A stretch of DNA of 24,577 bases from Conidiobolus incongruus B7586 (GCA_000697335.1 JNEM01010475.1:1-24577), one strand, 5' to 3'. Shown: positions 10,541 to 22,263, counted from the first letter of the stretch. The notes: a model not told the origin generated them from the sequence alone. Made by a program: numbers and translations.

Positions 10541-12657
10541 TTAATTATCCAAAGGAACAGAACCCCATACCATTGACGTTTCATCTTCAGGGATGTCAAG
10601 AGTAGGCGGAATTTGAGCTGGAGAAGGTGTGGATGGTTCGTCGTTATTTTCATTTGATTCCAGATTGTCAGTAGCGGGAGATTCAAGATTTTCTGTATTA
10701 TTTATGATATTATCGCCATTTTCTCTTGGATTAGGAATGTTATTCATTTCAGAAGAAATGCTATTTCCGTCTAAATTGGCCAAAAATTTCTCCCAAAGAA
10801 TGATAATCTAATACGGAGTCAGAAAAAATTGAGGTTAATGATAAGATTGAAAATACCTCCTCTTGATTTTGAACCATTAAATTTAAGAACTGATGTAATG
10901 TAACTTGGAAATCCTCCACTTTCTCGATATCAAATCTCTCCAATTCACTCTTTAAAATATTGCTTAACTCTTCAAACTCTCCTTTACTCTCTAGTTCTTT
11001 TCTTTCACACTACATAATCATATACGATCAATACAATATCAAATTGAAACAAGTATGTGAATTACATCAATGACATCTGCTTTAAGTTGCTGTAATTTTG
11101 AAGCAGGATATGATTTAGTTTGATTTTCGGCCTTTTCAAGAGCTAATCTCTTTCTTTTTAATTCTGAAATATCACTTTGCCAATTCAAATAACTTTTGGC
11201 TCTACAATCGAATGATGCCTAATTAACAGATATATTAATGATATCACTACTAGGTAATATGAATCTTTACTTTAACTGAGCCTAGTATTCTAATATATTC
11301 GTCCACAGTCATTTCAAATTCATCGACTTCATCTTGTGCCTATTTAAATTAAAATACCAATATAGTTAACCATGTGTACATAGTTTTGGTGATAATTTGG
11401 TATTACTTGTTTAGTTTGTAAATCATGAATTCTTTTATGAACAGTGCCAAGGTCAATTAGAGTTTGAGCCAACTCCGGATTCATTTCTAAACTTGCCCAT
11501 CCAATAAGACACTCTCCAAAGTTTTGATAAGATGTCGCAAGCTCTAGTTATAACGTAAAAATCAAATTTTAGCACATAATAAATCTAAATTAACCTTTTT
11601 GTTCTTTGATCACATAATCTAATGATTTGTATAAATTTTTTAGCTGAGTTTCCAGCAGATTAACTTGATTAAAACGATTTGCAAACCACTATAATGTAAT
11701 GACAATTAATTTCAATCTCTCATAGTTATTTTATAAATATCATTACTTCATCAGGTTCATTGAATTTTGAGAAAGAAGTAGCACTAGACATTGCCTCTCC
11801 AAATATACTCATAAAGCTTTTGGATGACTCTTTTTTTCTTTCATTGATCTAGTTATACTTAGTTCAATGCCATCGATATAGTATAATTAATTAGCTTACC
11901 TCAATATGAAAGCGATCAGAGCATAAGAACAATTTTAAATCAGGATCTTTACATAATCTTGGATGTTTTGTGATTTTATTTAGCATTCTTTGTAATCCGT
12001 GCTTTCTAGCTTTGATAAATTCTTCTTGAAATCTGCCTATTATCAATCATTTAATTAAAATGTAGATTTAGAAAATTACTTATTATACCTATTGAGTTCT
12101 TTTCAGGAGCTGGTGGAATGACAACTGCGGGATGGTTTTTTTGTAGAGTATTATAAAGCCATAAAAAATCGTTAAATCTTCTATCTACAGCATATTCTTT
12201 GCCCTCATATTCGGAATAATCTGTCTATTACCAATAAATTAATAAAATAGAGTTTTGAATTTGAAAAAATTAAATACTTTGGTATAAACACGATATACAG
12301 TGTATGGATTAATTGTTTCTGTAACTTTACGTGGATTAGAAACTAAGACATCAAAGGAGGGTATAACTTCTGGTGGCTATTTAATTTGGTTAAAATATAC
12401 TTATATTCGATAATTATATTTAATTTTACTGTCGAATTGGATGAAGGAGGAGGCGGAGTAATGGAAGGTTTGACTTGAGGTAAAGGTGAAGGCTGTCTAG
12501 GTATCATGGGGGTTGTTTGTACATCAGGAGAAGCAACCTTTTTACTCTCAATAACCATTGCAGTTAAGGGATCTAAAACAACATTTGGTGACTGTTTAGA
12601 TGTGGTAGATTCCTTATTAATTGAATTTGATAAAAATTCATCAGAGTTAATATTCAT
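10541..12657 (-). CDS. VPS5: retromer sorting nexin VPS5 (SNX1-like): PX and BAR domains
   Basis: Eleven exons, 12657-12430, 12376-12278, 12224-12089, 12036-11900, 11848-11747, 11688-11595, 11543-11407, 11339-11271, 11218-11066, 11009-10857 and 10807-10541, give 524 aa; the ten introns are 49-67 nt and all junctions keep frame. Residues 1-76 are disordered and proline-rich. The PX domain (about 77-196) has the phosphoinositide-binding RRF motif, a PPAPEK loop and KDPDLKLFL. A helical, charged BAR domain runs from about 225 to 447 and ends near LWEKFLANLD. VPS5 dimerises with VPS17 to coat endosomal tubules and return receptors such as VPS10 to the Golgi. A 75-residue N/E/P-rich tail follows the BAR domain, which is unusual because SNX1/VPS5 proteins usually end near it. 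The start at 12657 is the first ATG before the disordered leader. Other SNX-BARs are possible, but VPS5/SNX1 is the best fit. Confidence 0.9.
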
Positions 12658-13706
12658 AGTGTAAATATATATTAGTCTTAATTATAATTAATAAAATAAC
12701 AATAGTATTAGATATCAATGTAAAATACTAATGCCAAAAACAGATTTTAAATCAATTATTTTGAATTAAACGTTTGCGTTCATTATACAATAGGTTTTAT
12801 TATTAATTATATATAATTCGTAAATTTATTTGTTATGGGATGTTTTGATAAGGGGGTATTAGTTTATTTTTGCTTTAAAAGTGTTTAAATTGCAGGAATG
12901 TACAATAATTACCTACATGCTTATATATTTGTCGATTATAAGAATTAAACTGAAATCTAAACTTTTTCAATTAAATTTAAAAGGTTTATTTTAAATAAAT
13001 AATTTTATTGTTAATGTCCTCCAATTTAATAAATCATGTTTTTCAATAATAATAAGATTATAAAGAATAAGAACCAATTAATATACTTATGTTAAATATG
13101 GACAATATATCACATATATATTATTGATAATTATTATTCAAAGCATAGTTATGCATGATCGTTATAACTGAAGTGTTTGAAATGTTCAACTAAATACTAT
13201 TATATGAAATTGGTATATATTCAAGAAGATTCATTAAAATATTTGAAAATAATTAAGTCCAAGGTACAATAAAATATAATTGTGAATATTTTGTAATTTT
13301 TTACGTAAATATTTAGTATTACAATCCCTGCTAAATAATATTAATTGGCTGGTTAGGTTACAACTTAGCTGAAGCTATAAAAGTGTTAATTTGTTGAATC
13401 TAAGAAAATATTAAAGAAAAATGAATTTACAATATATAATAATACACTTATATTAAATAGGAAATTATTTGATAATGTTAAGATTCAGTGAAATATGATG
13501 TGTTAAACTTGAAAGTAATAGGAACTTTCAAAGGAATACACATAAGAGATGAATATAAGTTGAGAGTTTTGTGGTCATACAAAGAAAAGATATAAATATG
13601 AATAAAAGTATAGGTAGTTTCTGAGATCAAAACTATATTATAAAATAGATATAATGACAGAATAATTTATATTTAATTTCTATTAAATAATTATTGTTAA
13701 ATGGGA
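12658..13706. other. intergenic region between VPS5 and the bL27m gene
   Basis: About 1.05 kb holding the VPS5 promoter side and the bL27m 3' end, both on the minus strand. A/T-rich with no supported open frame. A slightly G/C-richer patch near 13340-13385 shows no coding or RNA signature I recognise. Confidence 0.6.
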
Positions 13707-14283
13707 CTATTGTTGTTGACTATTGCGGTAATTAGCATATTGAGTCTCTAACTTCTTGTTGAATTCATTAACATCAACTAAGTTGAACTTGCGTTGTCTG
13801 GGTTGATTGGGATCAAGTGGTAAAGTGGTATTGGGATCGTGAGTGACACCAACAAACCTCCTTTCAGTATTTTTTTCAGGGTTAGTGATTCTGTAATATT
13901 TTACATAGCCAGGCACTAAAGCAAATAAAGTGTGATCACGTCCCATTCCAACCTATATTTGCATTAGAATGGAAATATATTTTAAGTGATAGAAATATTT
14001 ACATTTTCACCAGGGAAAATTCTAGTGCCTCTTTGACGGAAAATAATGTTGCCAGTTTTCACTAATTGTCCTAAACAACAATAAATTAATATACATCAAA
14101 GGCACTTGATACAAAAGCTATACCATCAAATTTTTTGGCACCTAATCTTCGACCAGCAGAATCACGACCATTTCTAGTAGAACCACCGGTCTTCTTAGTA
14201 GCATTACGGACTTGTTGGTAAACAAAATTAGTGAGAGTTGCACAGCGTGAGCTTAATGAAGTATTTATATTATTAAAAATCAT
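13707..14283 (-). CDS. MRPL27: mitochondrial large-subunit ribosomal protein bL27m
   Basis: Exons 14283-14124, 14070-14003 and 13952-13707 (introns 53 and 50 nt) give 157 aa. Residues 1-30 look like a mitochondrial presequence (S, R, N and Q with few acids). The bL27 core follows at about 31-95: [50 protein letters not shown] and PGYVKYY. bL27 lies near the peptidyl-transferase centre of the ribosome. A C-terminal extension of about 60 residues, rich in N, P, Q and R, is typical of mitochondrial forms in fungi. The gene ends in TAG. The symbol follows animal naming; the yeast bL27m gene is called MRP7, and yeast MRPL27 is a different protein. Its presence implies an organelle that translates. 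Confidence 0.95.
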
Positions 14284-15843
14284 ATTGACTTAAATATTGC
14301 TTTAAGCATTATATTGCCGAATAAAATTTTTATATTTCAAAATATATATAATAATTTATGGGATTTATCAATGATTATTTTGTGAAATTTAATTTTATTC
14401 TATTTCAAAAATATATTTATTATCAAATAGAATATTTATATCACACATTAAATAGAAAATTGATGATTGATTCATTGCATATGAAAAAATTCATTAAATT
14501 ATTATCCATAGTTTGAATTTTTGGATTTTAGATTTAGTCGAACTTCTCTTAAATAAAGAAGGTCTAAAGATGATTTAATTGAATCAAGTACAAAGTTCAT
14601 AAATTTGTTATTATAAATATAATTCTAAAACTAAATTCAAGTAGAAAATATATAACCATCGCTTTATATGGAAATGCTTATTTTTAAACAAATTTTCAAT
14701 ATATATTAGATAACAGATGGATAAGATTTTTAATTTCAGCAATTCGATTATTAACATTTTATTAATTGTAATCTATAATATTCAAAATTCTATATAACAA
14801 AATTTGCTAATTATATAATAAAAAAATTATTCAAATATTAATTATGATTTTTATTTTAAGGGTATACTATCATAATACTTAGAGTATTCAATATTTTATT
14901 TAAGGATTTATTTAATTGAAATATCTTAATCAGTATGGTAAATTCACAATAATTAAGTTCAATTGTAAACAAAAAAATAATCAAAGAGCAAAATAAAAAC
15001 ACTGTTTTTAAAAAATACAGCCATTAATTAAGATTCAGATTTAGTCAATAAAATTAATACCAAGGAACTTTATTAATCAGTAGTGTATACGGGACTGAAG
15101 CATTGTGTTTAGTAACTTGTTTTGAAGCTATTTTACCTTAGGAAAAGTATTAGAGAAATAAAAACATATTTCTAGATTCAATTATTTAATTAATGATATA
15201 TATTATATATAAGAATATATTTTTTAATCTTGGGAATATGAGTTCGTTCAAACATTCCAAATGAAAATTCTATTTTTATATTAACTCTATTGGTGAAAAT
15301 TAAAGTTAGGAATTGGGTGATTTTTCCAAATTTGAGGCTGTAGAATAATAATTCCATTTTTTTTTAAATTTGTAGTATATTCAGTTGAAGATGTTATTCA
15401 ATTATTGTATATAATTTTGAATTATTATGTTATTGTTTTATAGTATATGATATCAAATATATATTTTAATTGTAAGTATATAAATTTTCGTAATATGAAA
15501 GCTAGTTTATAAAAATGTTAAAAATATACATTACACTTGCAATTCTGGTAAGATTGCAATTGAATCTTTTATCATAAAAAAAGTAATATTTATTATAATA
15601 GAAGCTAATATAAATGCTGGAACAATGATTTGATTCAATAGGACTAAATACAGAAATATTAAATTGACAAATATTTCAACTGTTAGATAATCTTTATTTG
15701 GAAATGTTATAATTCATAACTTTAAATAAAACTGATCAAAATAAATTGTTGATAAAACAAATGAAATGACAAAAAATGTGGATTTTAAAAATACCAGACA
15801 ATTTTTGACATCAGTAATATAATACCAGGGTATTGCATGTTAT
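14284..15843. other. intergenic region between the bL27m gene and LNP1
   Basis: About 1.56 kb of A/T-rich DNA. It should hold the bL27m promoter and the LNP1 3' end. A short G/C-richer island at 15054-15136 reads on the minus strand as a possible terminal exon, but I could not find a matching upstream exon. The rest shows nothing I can support. Confidence 0.5.
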
Positions 15844-17220
15844 TTAAGAAGAGATTTTATGCTTCGAATCAAGTGATTCGTCATCAATAATATCATCTTT
15901 TGGTATTTCCGATTCATTTTCCTCCTCTTTAATTACTGGTTCTACCTTTTTGCAGTCGAGACCATTCTTATTTAATGATTCTTTCTGCGGCGTGGATTTA
16001 GTATCTTTGTTTGAAAAATTTAATGGTTGCGAAGTCAACCTATTAGGTAAGCCGTTATTAAAAGGACCTGGTCGAGCATTGTGATTCATAGGATTAAGCT
16101 GTCCTTGAGCAAACGATGGACGAGGGTAAGATGGAGAGTGAGACATATTAGGAGAAGTTCTAAGGGAAGCACGACTAGGGATAAATTTTTCACATTTAGG
16201 ACATGTATATTGAATCATTTCATAATCTTGAGCAGAGACAAGACCATTATGCTGATGACAGTGTGGACAAATCAATGCAAATTGTTTTTGATAATCTTCT
16301 TCTCCAATTAAGACATCAACTATCTTATCATACCAAGCCCTTTCACCTGCTGATGAATAATCCTGAGCATTTGGGTGGAATTCTTGAGTGACAGGGATAT
16401 CACCGGGAGATTCTAGGTTCGTCTGTTGTCTAGCTTTTTCTTTTAAAGAAGGTGTTGATGTGGATTTAGTTAAACTTCTATGTTGTCCTTTGCTTGGTTG
16501 GGGAGTAGAAGGCGATAAAGCTTGACTATTTGAGGTTCGGTTATTGGGGGTCATTCTCTGGCGCAATTGATTTTGCTTGAATTCGGGGTCAAATTTTTCT
16601 AGCATTTTTTGAATTGTGTTGAAAGATGTCTTTTCCTTTAACTCTTCAACCTATATGATAAATCAGAAATGTGAATAGTTTCAATTAAAAGTTAGGCTAC
16701 CTTCGCCTTTTGCTCTTTTTTCAATGCCTGTAATTTAGTTTCTAATGAAAAGGTTATTAATTTAGTTGAAAATATCACAACAATAAAATACTTACTTTTG
16801 GAAAAGATTCTTCTATCGTGTATTGTTGTATTGAACCATCTTAAAAGATAAATTCTGAAAATGTATATAAGTATATATTATAAAGCTCAGAAATTAATTA
16901 CTTACAATATAGGAGCAAAGAAAATGGGTAGAATTTTTAACAATTTGACTTCGGTAGGATCAGTAGGCAAATTTAAGATTAGCCAATAAGTTATTAAATA
17001 AATTATATAACCACCAATGCCATACACTAGTAAAGAAGCTGAAATTGTGTGATGTTGAATTCGTATTTGGGTGATTTGTGATTCTAAATCAATTATTTTC
17101 TTTTCTAATTTAGAGAGGATTTCTTCATAATCAGGGTCATTTTTCTAAATAATGTTATCAAAATATGACATGCGAAAGTAAATTATGGATTACCTTGCTA
17201 AAATAGCTGAATATTGACAT
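15844..17220 (-). CDS. LNP1: lunapark homologue (ER three-way junction protein LNP1)
   Basis: Exons 17220-17194, 17144-16906, 16854-16796, 16741-16701 and 16650-15844 (introns 49, 51, 54 and 50 nt) give 390 aa. A short N-terminus and coiled coil (about 10-40, EEILSKLEKKIIDLESQI) lead into two membrane segments, about 43-66 and 77-93. A second coiled coil (about 105-135) ends in MLEKFDPEF, close to the family motif. After a disordered S/T/Q-rich linker comes the lunapark zinc ribbon, CPHC at 250-253 and CPKC at 272-275, preceded by WYDKIVDVLIGE. The tail is acidic and disordered. Lunapark sits in the ER membrane and stabilises three-way tubule junctions against atlastin/Sey1 fusion. The third intron is a multiple of three and has no in-frame stop. 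The ATG at 17220 starts a nine-residue first exon, as expected for the short cytosolic N-terminus. Confidence 0.93.
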
Positions 17221-18581
17221 GCTGTAATTGATTATACAAGTGAAATGTAATTGATTTTATTATACTAATAACAATGATTAAATGACAAAAATAATGATTT
17301 AATTATTTTATAAGTAATTTTGTTAAATGAGTAAATGCTTTTGAAATTTATACAATTCAATTTTTATGCTTTTATATTAGAAAGTTTGTACAATAATCAT
17401 TTGACAAATAATCAATTCTAGTCACTTTATCATCACTTGAATAGAATTAATACTTAAATTCATTAGAATAAACCCCTTTAATTTAAATTAATTCACTCAA
17501 TATAAAATATAGTTAATAAATTTAATTTAATATGATTTATTTGTTTAAGTAGCCTGATATTTTTTACTATTTGGTTTTTCAATTTTTATCAATTAAGAAT
17601 ATATTTGAAAATTTTTGATATTAAAATTATCTCAAAATATATTTGCAAATTTATTCATACTAATTATTTGAAAAATAACTATTGAAATTGATTTATAATA
17701 ATGATAATGATTATAGCATTAATATATTAATATATTTATTTCATTTGGCTTTTTGAACAATCTATATTTTTCAATAAATTCTCTCATTTTATCAAACTAT
17801 TAAGCATTTATTGTTTAAATACAATACTTATTACTAAAACTATATATACGGTTTATTCATATCATCCATCAGAATATAGTTATAAATTAATCAATCATTT
17901 AGCTGCATAGTAATATATAATTTAAAAATATATTTTTTATGAAACTGTGATAACATTTATTATATTATTTATCAATAATCTATCTTTTAAAAACCTAATA
18001 TTTATTATAATTATACTAATTGGAGTTATATAATTACATTACTTAAAAATAATTAAATATAAAAATAGAGGTGCAAAAGTTGTAGGTTATTTGGGTAATT
18101 TTGTCGAATTTTAGTCTATAAATCTCAGAATCATCCGAACATAAAGGAAATTTCGAACAAATGGCTTATTATCTTGCCAAAGTCCACTTTATCAAATTCT
18201 TCAAATATATTTGAATAGGAACATTTTGTATTAAAAGAAACCGAAAATTTTTTGAAATCTGTATCATAAATAATCTAATCTCATATATATCATCTATTGA
18301 GTAAAACAATTTTAAAAGATATATATACACTAACTGTTATGTTGCTATCATAATGATGTTTTGTAGAAAGTGACTGGTATTATTGAATTCAGCACTTTTA
18401 GTGGATTAAAACATTTCAAAAAAAATATAATTAATTGACTAGTTCACATTGTTTATATGTAATCAAATCAAAATTAATAATAATTCATTTAATAAATGGT
18501 ACAATCATTATTCAAAATGGTTCAATAAAACAAATTGATTGCTGTAAAATTGTTCTGCCAACTTTATTTCTGTATAAAATA
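17221..18581. other. intergenic region between divergent LNP1 and ADI1
   Basis: About 1.36 kb between two genes read away from each other, so it should hold both promoters. It is very A/T-rich. A patch at about 18064-18215 is visibly richer in G/C, but open frames across it are short. An in-frame extension of ADI1 upstream of 18582 lacks homology and is not taken as coding. Confidence 0.55.
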
Positions 18582-19424
18582 ATGAAATCATATTATTACA
18601 ACGAGAAAGCTGAAGGTGATGGTAGATTCCCCCATCAATTTGAACCTAATCAAGAAGTAACCCAAGAACAGTTGAATAAATTGGGTGTTTTACATTGGTC
18701 TTTGAAACCGGAAACTTGGGAACAAGAGGTCGAGGCAATTTGTAAAGAAAGAGACTATAAAAATCGCGACGAGGTATTCTTTTAATGATATCCACTTATT
18801 CCAAACACTAACTTAATATTTTCAGGTTACTATTGCTCCTGATAAACTCCCAAATTATGAAGAAAAAATTGGAATCTTTTTTACCGAGTATTTTCTACTC
18901 ATATTTATTAAATGAACTAAATTTAATATCCTGGTTATAGGCACCTTCACGAAGATGAAGAAATCAGATTGATTTTGGAAGGATCCGGATATTTTGATAT
19001 CAGAGGTAATTAAACATAATTGATTTCAATTTCTTTCTATTAATTTAATTGTAGATGCCGAAGACCGCTGGATTCGTCTTCATTTGACTCCCTTGGACAT
19101 GATTGTTTTGGTATTTTTACACCTTTTCTCATAAGTATCTTTTTTAACTTTTAATAGCCTGCTGGTAGTTATCATCGTTTTACTCCTGATACTAATAATT
19201 TCACTAAAGCTATGCGTCTCTTTAAAGACGTAAGTTTACTTACTTTATTTCATGATTTTGTATATTGATAAATAATTATTTATAGTTGCCCAAATGGACT
19301 CCTATTAACAGGTAAAACAATAATTTAATTCATCAAATGAACACAATATCTAAATATTATTCATAGACCAGCTGACGATAATCCCTTCAGACAAGAATAT
19401 TTACAGTCTATTGCTTCAAATTAA
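18582..19424 (+). CDS. ADI1: acireductone dioxygenase (methionine salvage)
   Basis: Seven exons, 18582-18773, 18826-18887, 18941-19005, 19055-19110, 19158-19229, 19286-19311 and 19367-19424, give 176 aa, near the family's usual 179. Introns are 47-56 nt. The protein starts [13 protein letters not shown], the standard ARD opening, which fixes the start at 18582. The cupin metal site is complete: His86, His88 and Glu92 in HLHEDEE, and His131 in PAGSYHRF. The segment GSGYFDIR also matches. With Fe2+ the enzyme turns acireductone into the keto-acid precursor of methionine and formate; with Ni2+ the family makes an off-pathway product with CO. It acts in cytosol and nucleus. The gene is convergent with the dynein light chain; only 314 bp separate the stops. 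Confidence 0.96.
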
Positions 19425-19738
19425 TTGATAATTATTATGGAATGCATTGTTTTTAATAAGTATGAATGATTTATTCCAATCCTCTATTGAATTTTTATTA
19501 AATTGGTCTAATTTTAATTATTAAAATATTTAACTATTGAATAATCCAATTTTTGAATATTCACTATATTAATATAGTTTAAACAAGTCTTAACAATCTC
19601 AAATTTGAATATTTTGTTAATTGATTAATATTTGTTTAAAATAAGTGCTTGAATATATATTCTAAAATTTAGTAAAATTATTAAGAAAAAAATGGATTAT
19701 GCTTTGAGTAATTTAATATTCTTTATAATGTATGTGAT
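19425..19738. other. short convergent intergenic region
   Basis: These 314 bp lie between the stop codons of ADI1 and the dynein light chain gene. The sequence is A/T-rich and should hold both polyadenylation regions. No gene or RNA is seen. Confidence 0.65.
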
Positions 19739-20246
19739 TCAAAGAGGAGAACATATTACATTGACTAGAATGACAAAATCTTGATCCTGATGAACATAGC
19801 TTATAAGCTGATCTTTCTCTTTATCCCAGTAACAAGTTGAAGCTTGATGGTACCCGTGTTCGGTATGCTGCATTATAGTAGAGGTAACTAAAATACAAAA
19901 TTTTAGATAATTTAAAATATAAAGATTGTAGAATATTACTAATGAATTTAGTTTTTGGATAAAGTTCTTTCAACTTTTCAGTGCTGTTATTCAAAATTCT
20001 CTCCTGCCATTCTTTTAAAATCGAATGTTGATATCTGGATCCTTTGATATATGTATTAATTATCTATTTGAAAAGATTAATAATAATGATTTGGAATTAA
20101 AGAAATATATGAATACCTGTTTAATAATCTTTTTCACTTCGTCTTCGTCAATACGCTAAATTGAAAGGTAAGTAGTTAGTATAAGAGTTAATTGTTATAT
20201 AGCAAAATTAAAAAACCTTATATTCGCTAATATCAGATTCAGTCAT
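19739..20246 (-). CDS. DYNLT1: Tctex-type dynein light chain (DYNLT family)
   Basis: Exons 20246-20217, 20155-20117, 20063-19940 and 19887-19739 (introns 61, 53 and 52 nt) give 113 aa, the size of DYNLT1. The N-terminus is acidic, followed by DEDEVKKIIKQII. Family hallmarks are YQHS followed by W (residues about 30-38), KFIITSTIMQ (about 63-72) and the core GYHQASTCYWD (about 77-87), ending in a final strand VILVNVICSPL before TGA. DYNLT dimers bind the dynein intermediate chain and link cargo to cytoplasmic or axonemal dynein. The family is missing from several fungal groups, so this gene helps place the organism. Closest members cannot be told apart by eye (DYNLT1 versus DYNLT2 types); the family call itself is safe. 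The start lies about 110 bp from the tRNA-Lys gene, which is read the other way. Confidence 0.9.
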
Positions 20247-20356
20247 AGTTAATTGAAAAATGAAAAAATAAGAATGATGAAAGATTGGTTTGATCTAATT
20301 TAAAATATTAAATCAAATTATGGATATGAAAAAAAGTGTCCTACCTTTCAAGTTAA

Positions 20357-20429
20357 GCCCGGTTAGCTCAGTCGGTAGAGCATCAGACTTTTAATCTGAG
20401 GGTCGTGGGTTCGAGCCCCACATTGGGCG
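20357..20429 (+). tRNA. tRNA-Lys (anticodon TTT)
   Basis: The 73 nt form a full cloverleaf. The acceptor GCCCGGT pairs with ATTGGGC (two G-T pairs), the D arm is GCTC/GAGC, the anticodon stem TCAGA/TCTGA holds the loop CTTTTAA (anticodon TTT), and the T arm GTGGG/CCCAC encloses TTCGAGC. Discriminator G, no intron, no encoded CCA. The B box GGTTCGAGCCC is intact and a TTTT run follows at 20440-20443 as a polymerase III terminator. It is read away from the dynein light chain gene and towards the 3' end of GSH2. Confidence 0.97.
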
Positions 20430-20548
20430 AGTTAATTCCTTTTAACTAATTTCAACATCATAGTTATTTTGAATAAAGTAAATTGAAATATCATTTTATT
20501 TATTGAATGATATTTAGTAAATCAATTTTTATTATTTTAAATAACCTT

Positions 20549-22263
20549 TTAAACCAAATACACACTATCAATTATGGCATGGCCAACAGCAACACCACCT
20601 TCGTTAGTCGAATCTAATTTAGTTCTAAGTAAATAGCCACTATATTCATTCAAAACTGGTTCATACACTCCTCTCAGTCCTAAATATACACCGTATGTTC
20701 CTAATTCAGAAATGAAATTACCCTTCAAAGAAGGGACGCCTTGTCGAATGCCAATGTTATTATTTAAAACAGTAGGAGGAGTAATTCGATCCATCAAAAT
20801 AAAAGCAGCTCTCTCCTCTTCAGAAAGCTTTTTCAGAGCTAATGAAATATCTTCACCATAAAAGTTGTTGCCTCCACCCTCTCTAGAAGGCTTCATTACA
20901 TATTTTTGTGGATTTGATAAAGCTTCTTGATATGATTTCTGCCCAAGCTCAGAAGAATCTAAGGGGTAAAGTCCAGTAAAAGTAGAATGAACTAAATCAG
21001 CTTCTTCACAGGTCAAAAAACGTTTCAACAGCTCAATGTCAGCTAACTCTTGCTGAACCTTTTTAGTGCCTGCTAAATGATAAAATATATCTGGGCATTT
21101 AATGGAATATGAACGCTCAATATTCAATCTGGCATCCCATTCCAGTTCACTAAAATAGTCATCTGGAGAGTATCCTGAACGGAAATAAGCAACTGCAACT
21201 TCTTTTGGCTCCCCATTAACTGAAATTGATAATCTGCGCTGATTATCTTGGGAGAGAATTGCTTCATTGCCAATTTCAGTGAGTGTTTTCCTCACTACTT
21301 GGATGTTGTATAACTCAGCTAATTGATGCTCAATCAGTTTTTGATCATATAAGTTACGCTCATTAGATTGTACAATCATTAATACTATTGCTCTAAATTA
21401 AACTGTTAATCATCAATTATATAGATTACATGTATTAATATTACTCTGAATGATTATATAATTTAAAAGCTTCAGCAATGCCCTTCACCAATCCCAATGT
21501 TGGTTTGTTAGGTGGTAATATCTCATCAATGTTAGGGTGATTTGGGAATCGACCATAATATCTATTGGTAATATTATAAAGATATCTAATTCGATCAAAA
21601 GTTGAGGTTATATGATGCTAGAAATTTGAATTTCAATATGAATACCTATGTAAATCTGTGGTTAATCCAGATAAACCACCAAAAGAGGAAGAGATAGTAT
21701 TCAATTCCACTTGTTGGATTTTGACATTATTTTCATTGTATAATTTGGATACACCAGCAATATCGGCTCCTTCAATGGGCTGATCAGTAGGAGCATGTAA
21801 CAAATAATCAGATCTATGGAAGCCTAATGTATAATTCTATAAACATGAATATGAATTTCTATAAGAATGAGTAGGTAATTTGAAGTTACTTGACTGATTC
21901 CCTCTTCTTTGATCTTTAACAAGATTTGATATAAGCTATTAGTGAAAGGATCAACCTGAGCCAATTTTCTCGCCTTTTCTTCCAAAAACTCCAAATCATT
22001 TGCAATATTATGTACTAGTTTATTGAATAAAGGCTGAATTTTTACAGCTAAATCGTATTGTGATTTGGGAAAAGGTGTTGGATAAAGTGCAAAAGGAGCT
22101 GGGGTTACTAGATATGGATTTTGACCTAAATCAGAAGGATTCTAAATAAAATAAATTAAAATGAATTGGTTTAAGATAAAGTTAAATTTACTTGAGTTGG
22201 AGGGACAACTACTAATCCATTTGCAATAGCCCAATGGACAGCTTTATTGATTAGATCAGACAT
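20549..22263 (-). CDS. GSH2: glutathione synthetase
   Basis: Exons 22263-22192, 22141-21890, 21836-21646, 21585-21445 and 21392-20549 (introns 50, 53, 60 and 52 nt) give 499 aa; yeast Gsh2 has 491. The enzyme joins gamma-glutamylcysteine and glycine with ATP in the cytosol, the last step of glutathione synthesis. Visible family motifs are FHRSDYL and QVELNTISSSFGGL in the first third, FRSGYSPDDY, KCPDIFYHLAGTKKVQQEL, the ATP-grasp glycine loop KPSREGGGNNFYGE (about residue 390), ISELGTYG, and the C-terminal LLRTK plus EGGVAVGHAI lid and A-loop. The start MSDLINKAVHWAIANGLVV aligns with the usual N-terminus. In the third intron the true acceptor is the distal one (before TATCTT), because using the nearer AG would leave 28 nt and shift the frame. 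Confidence 0.96.

Noticed and set aside
21618-21645. Nearer acceptor in GSH2 intron 3
   Set aside because: It would leave a 28-nt intron, far below the 47-67 nt seen elsewhere, and puts a stop in the next exon.
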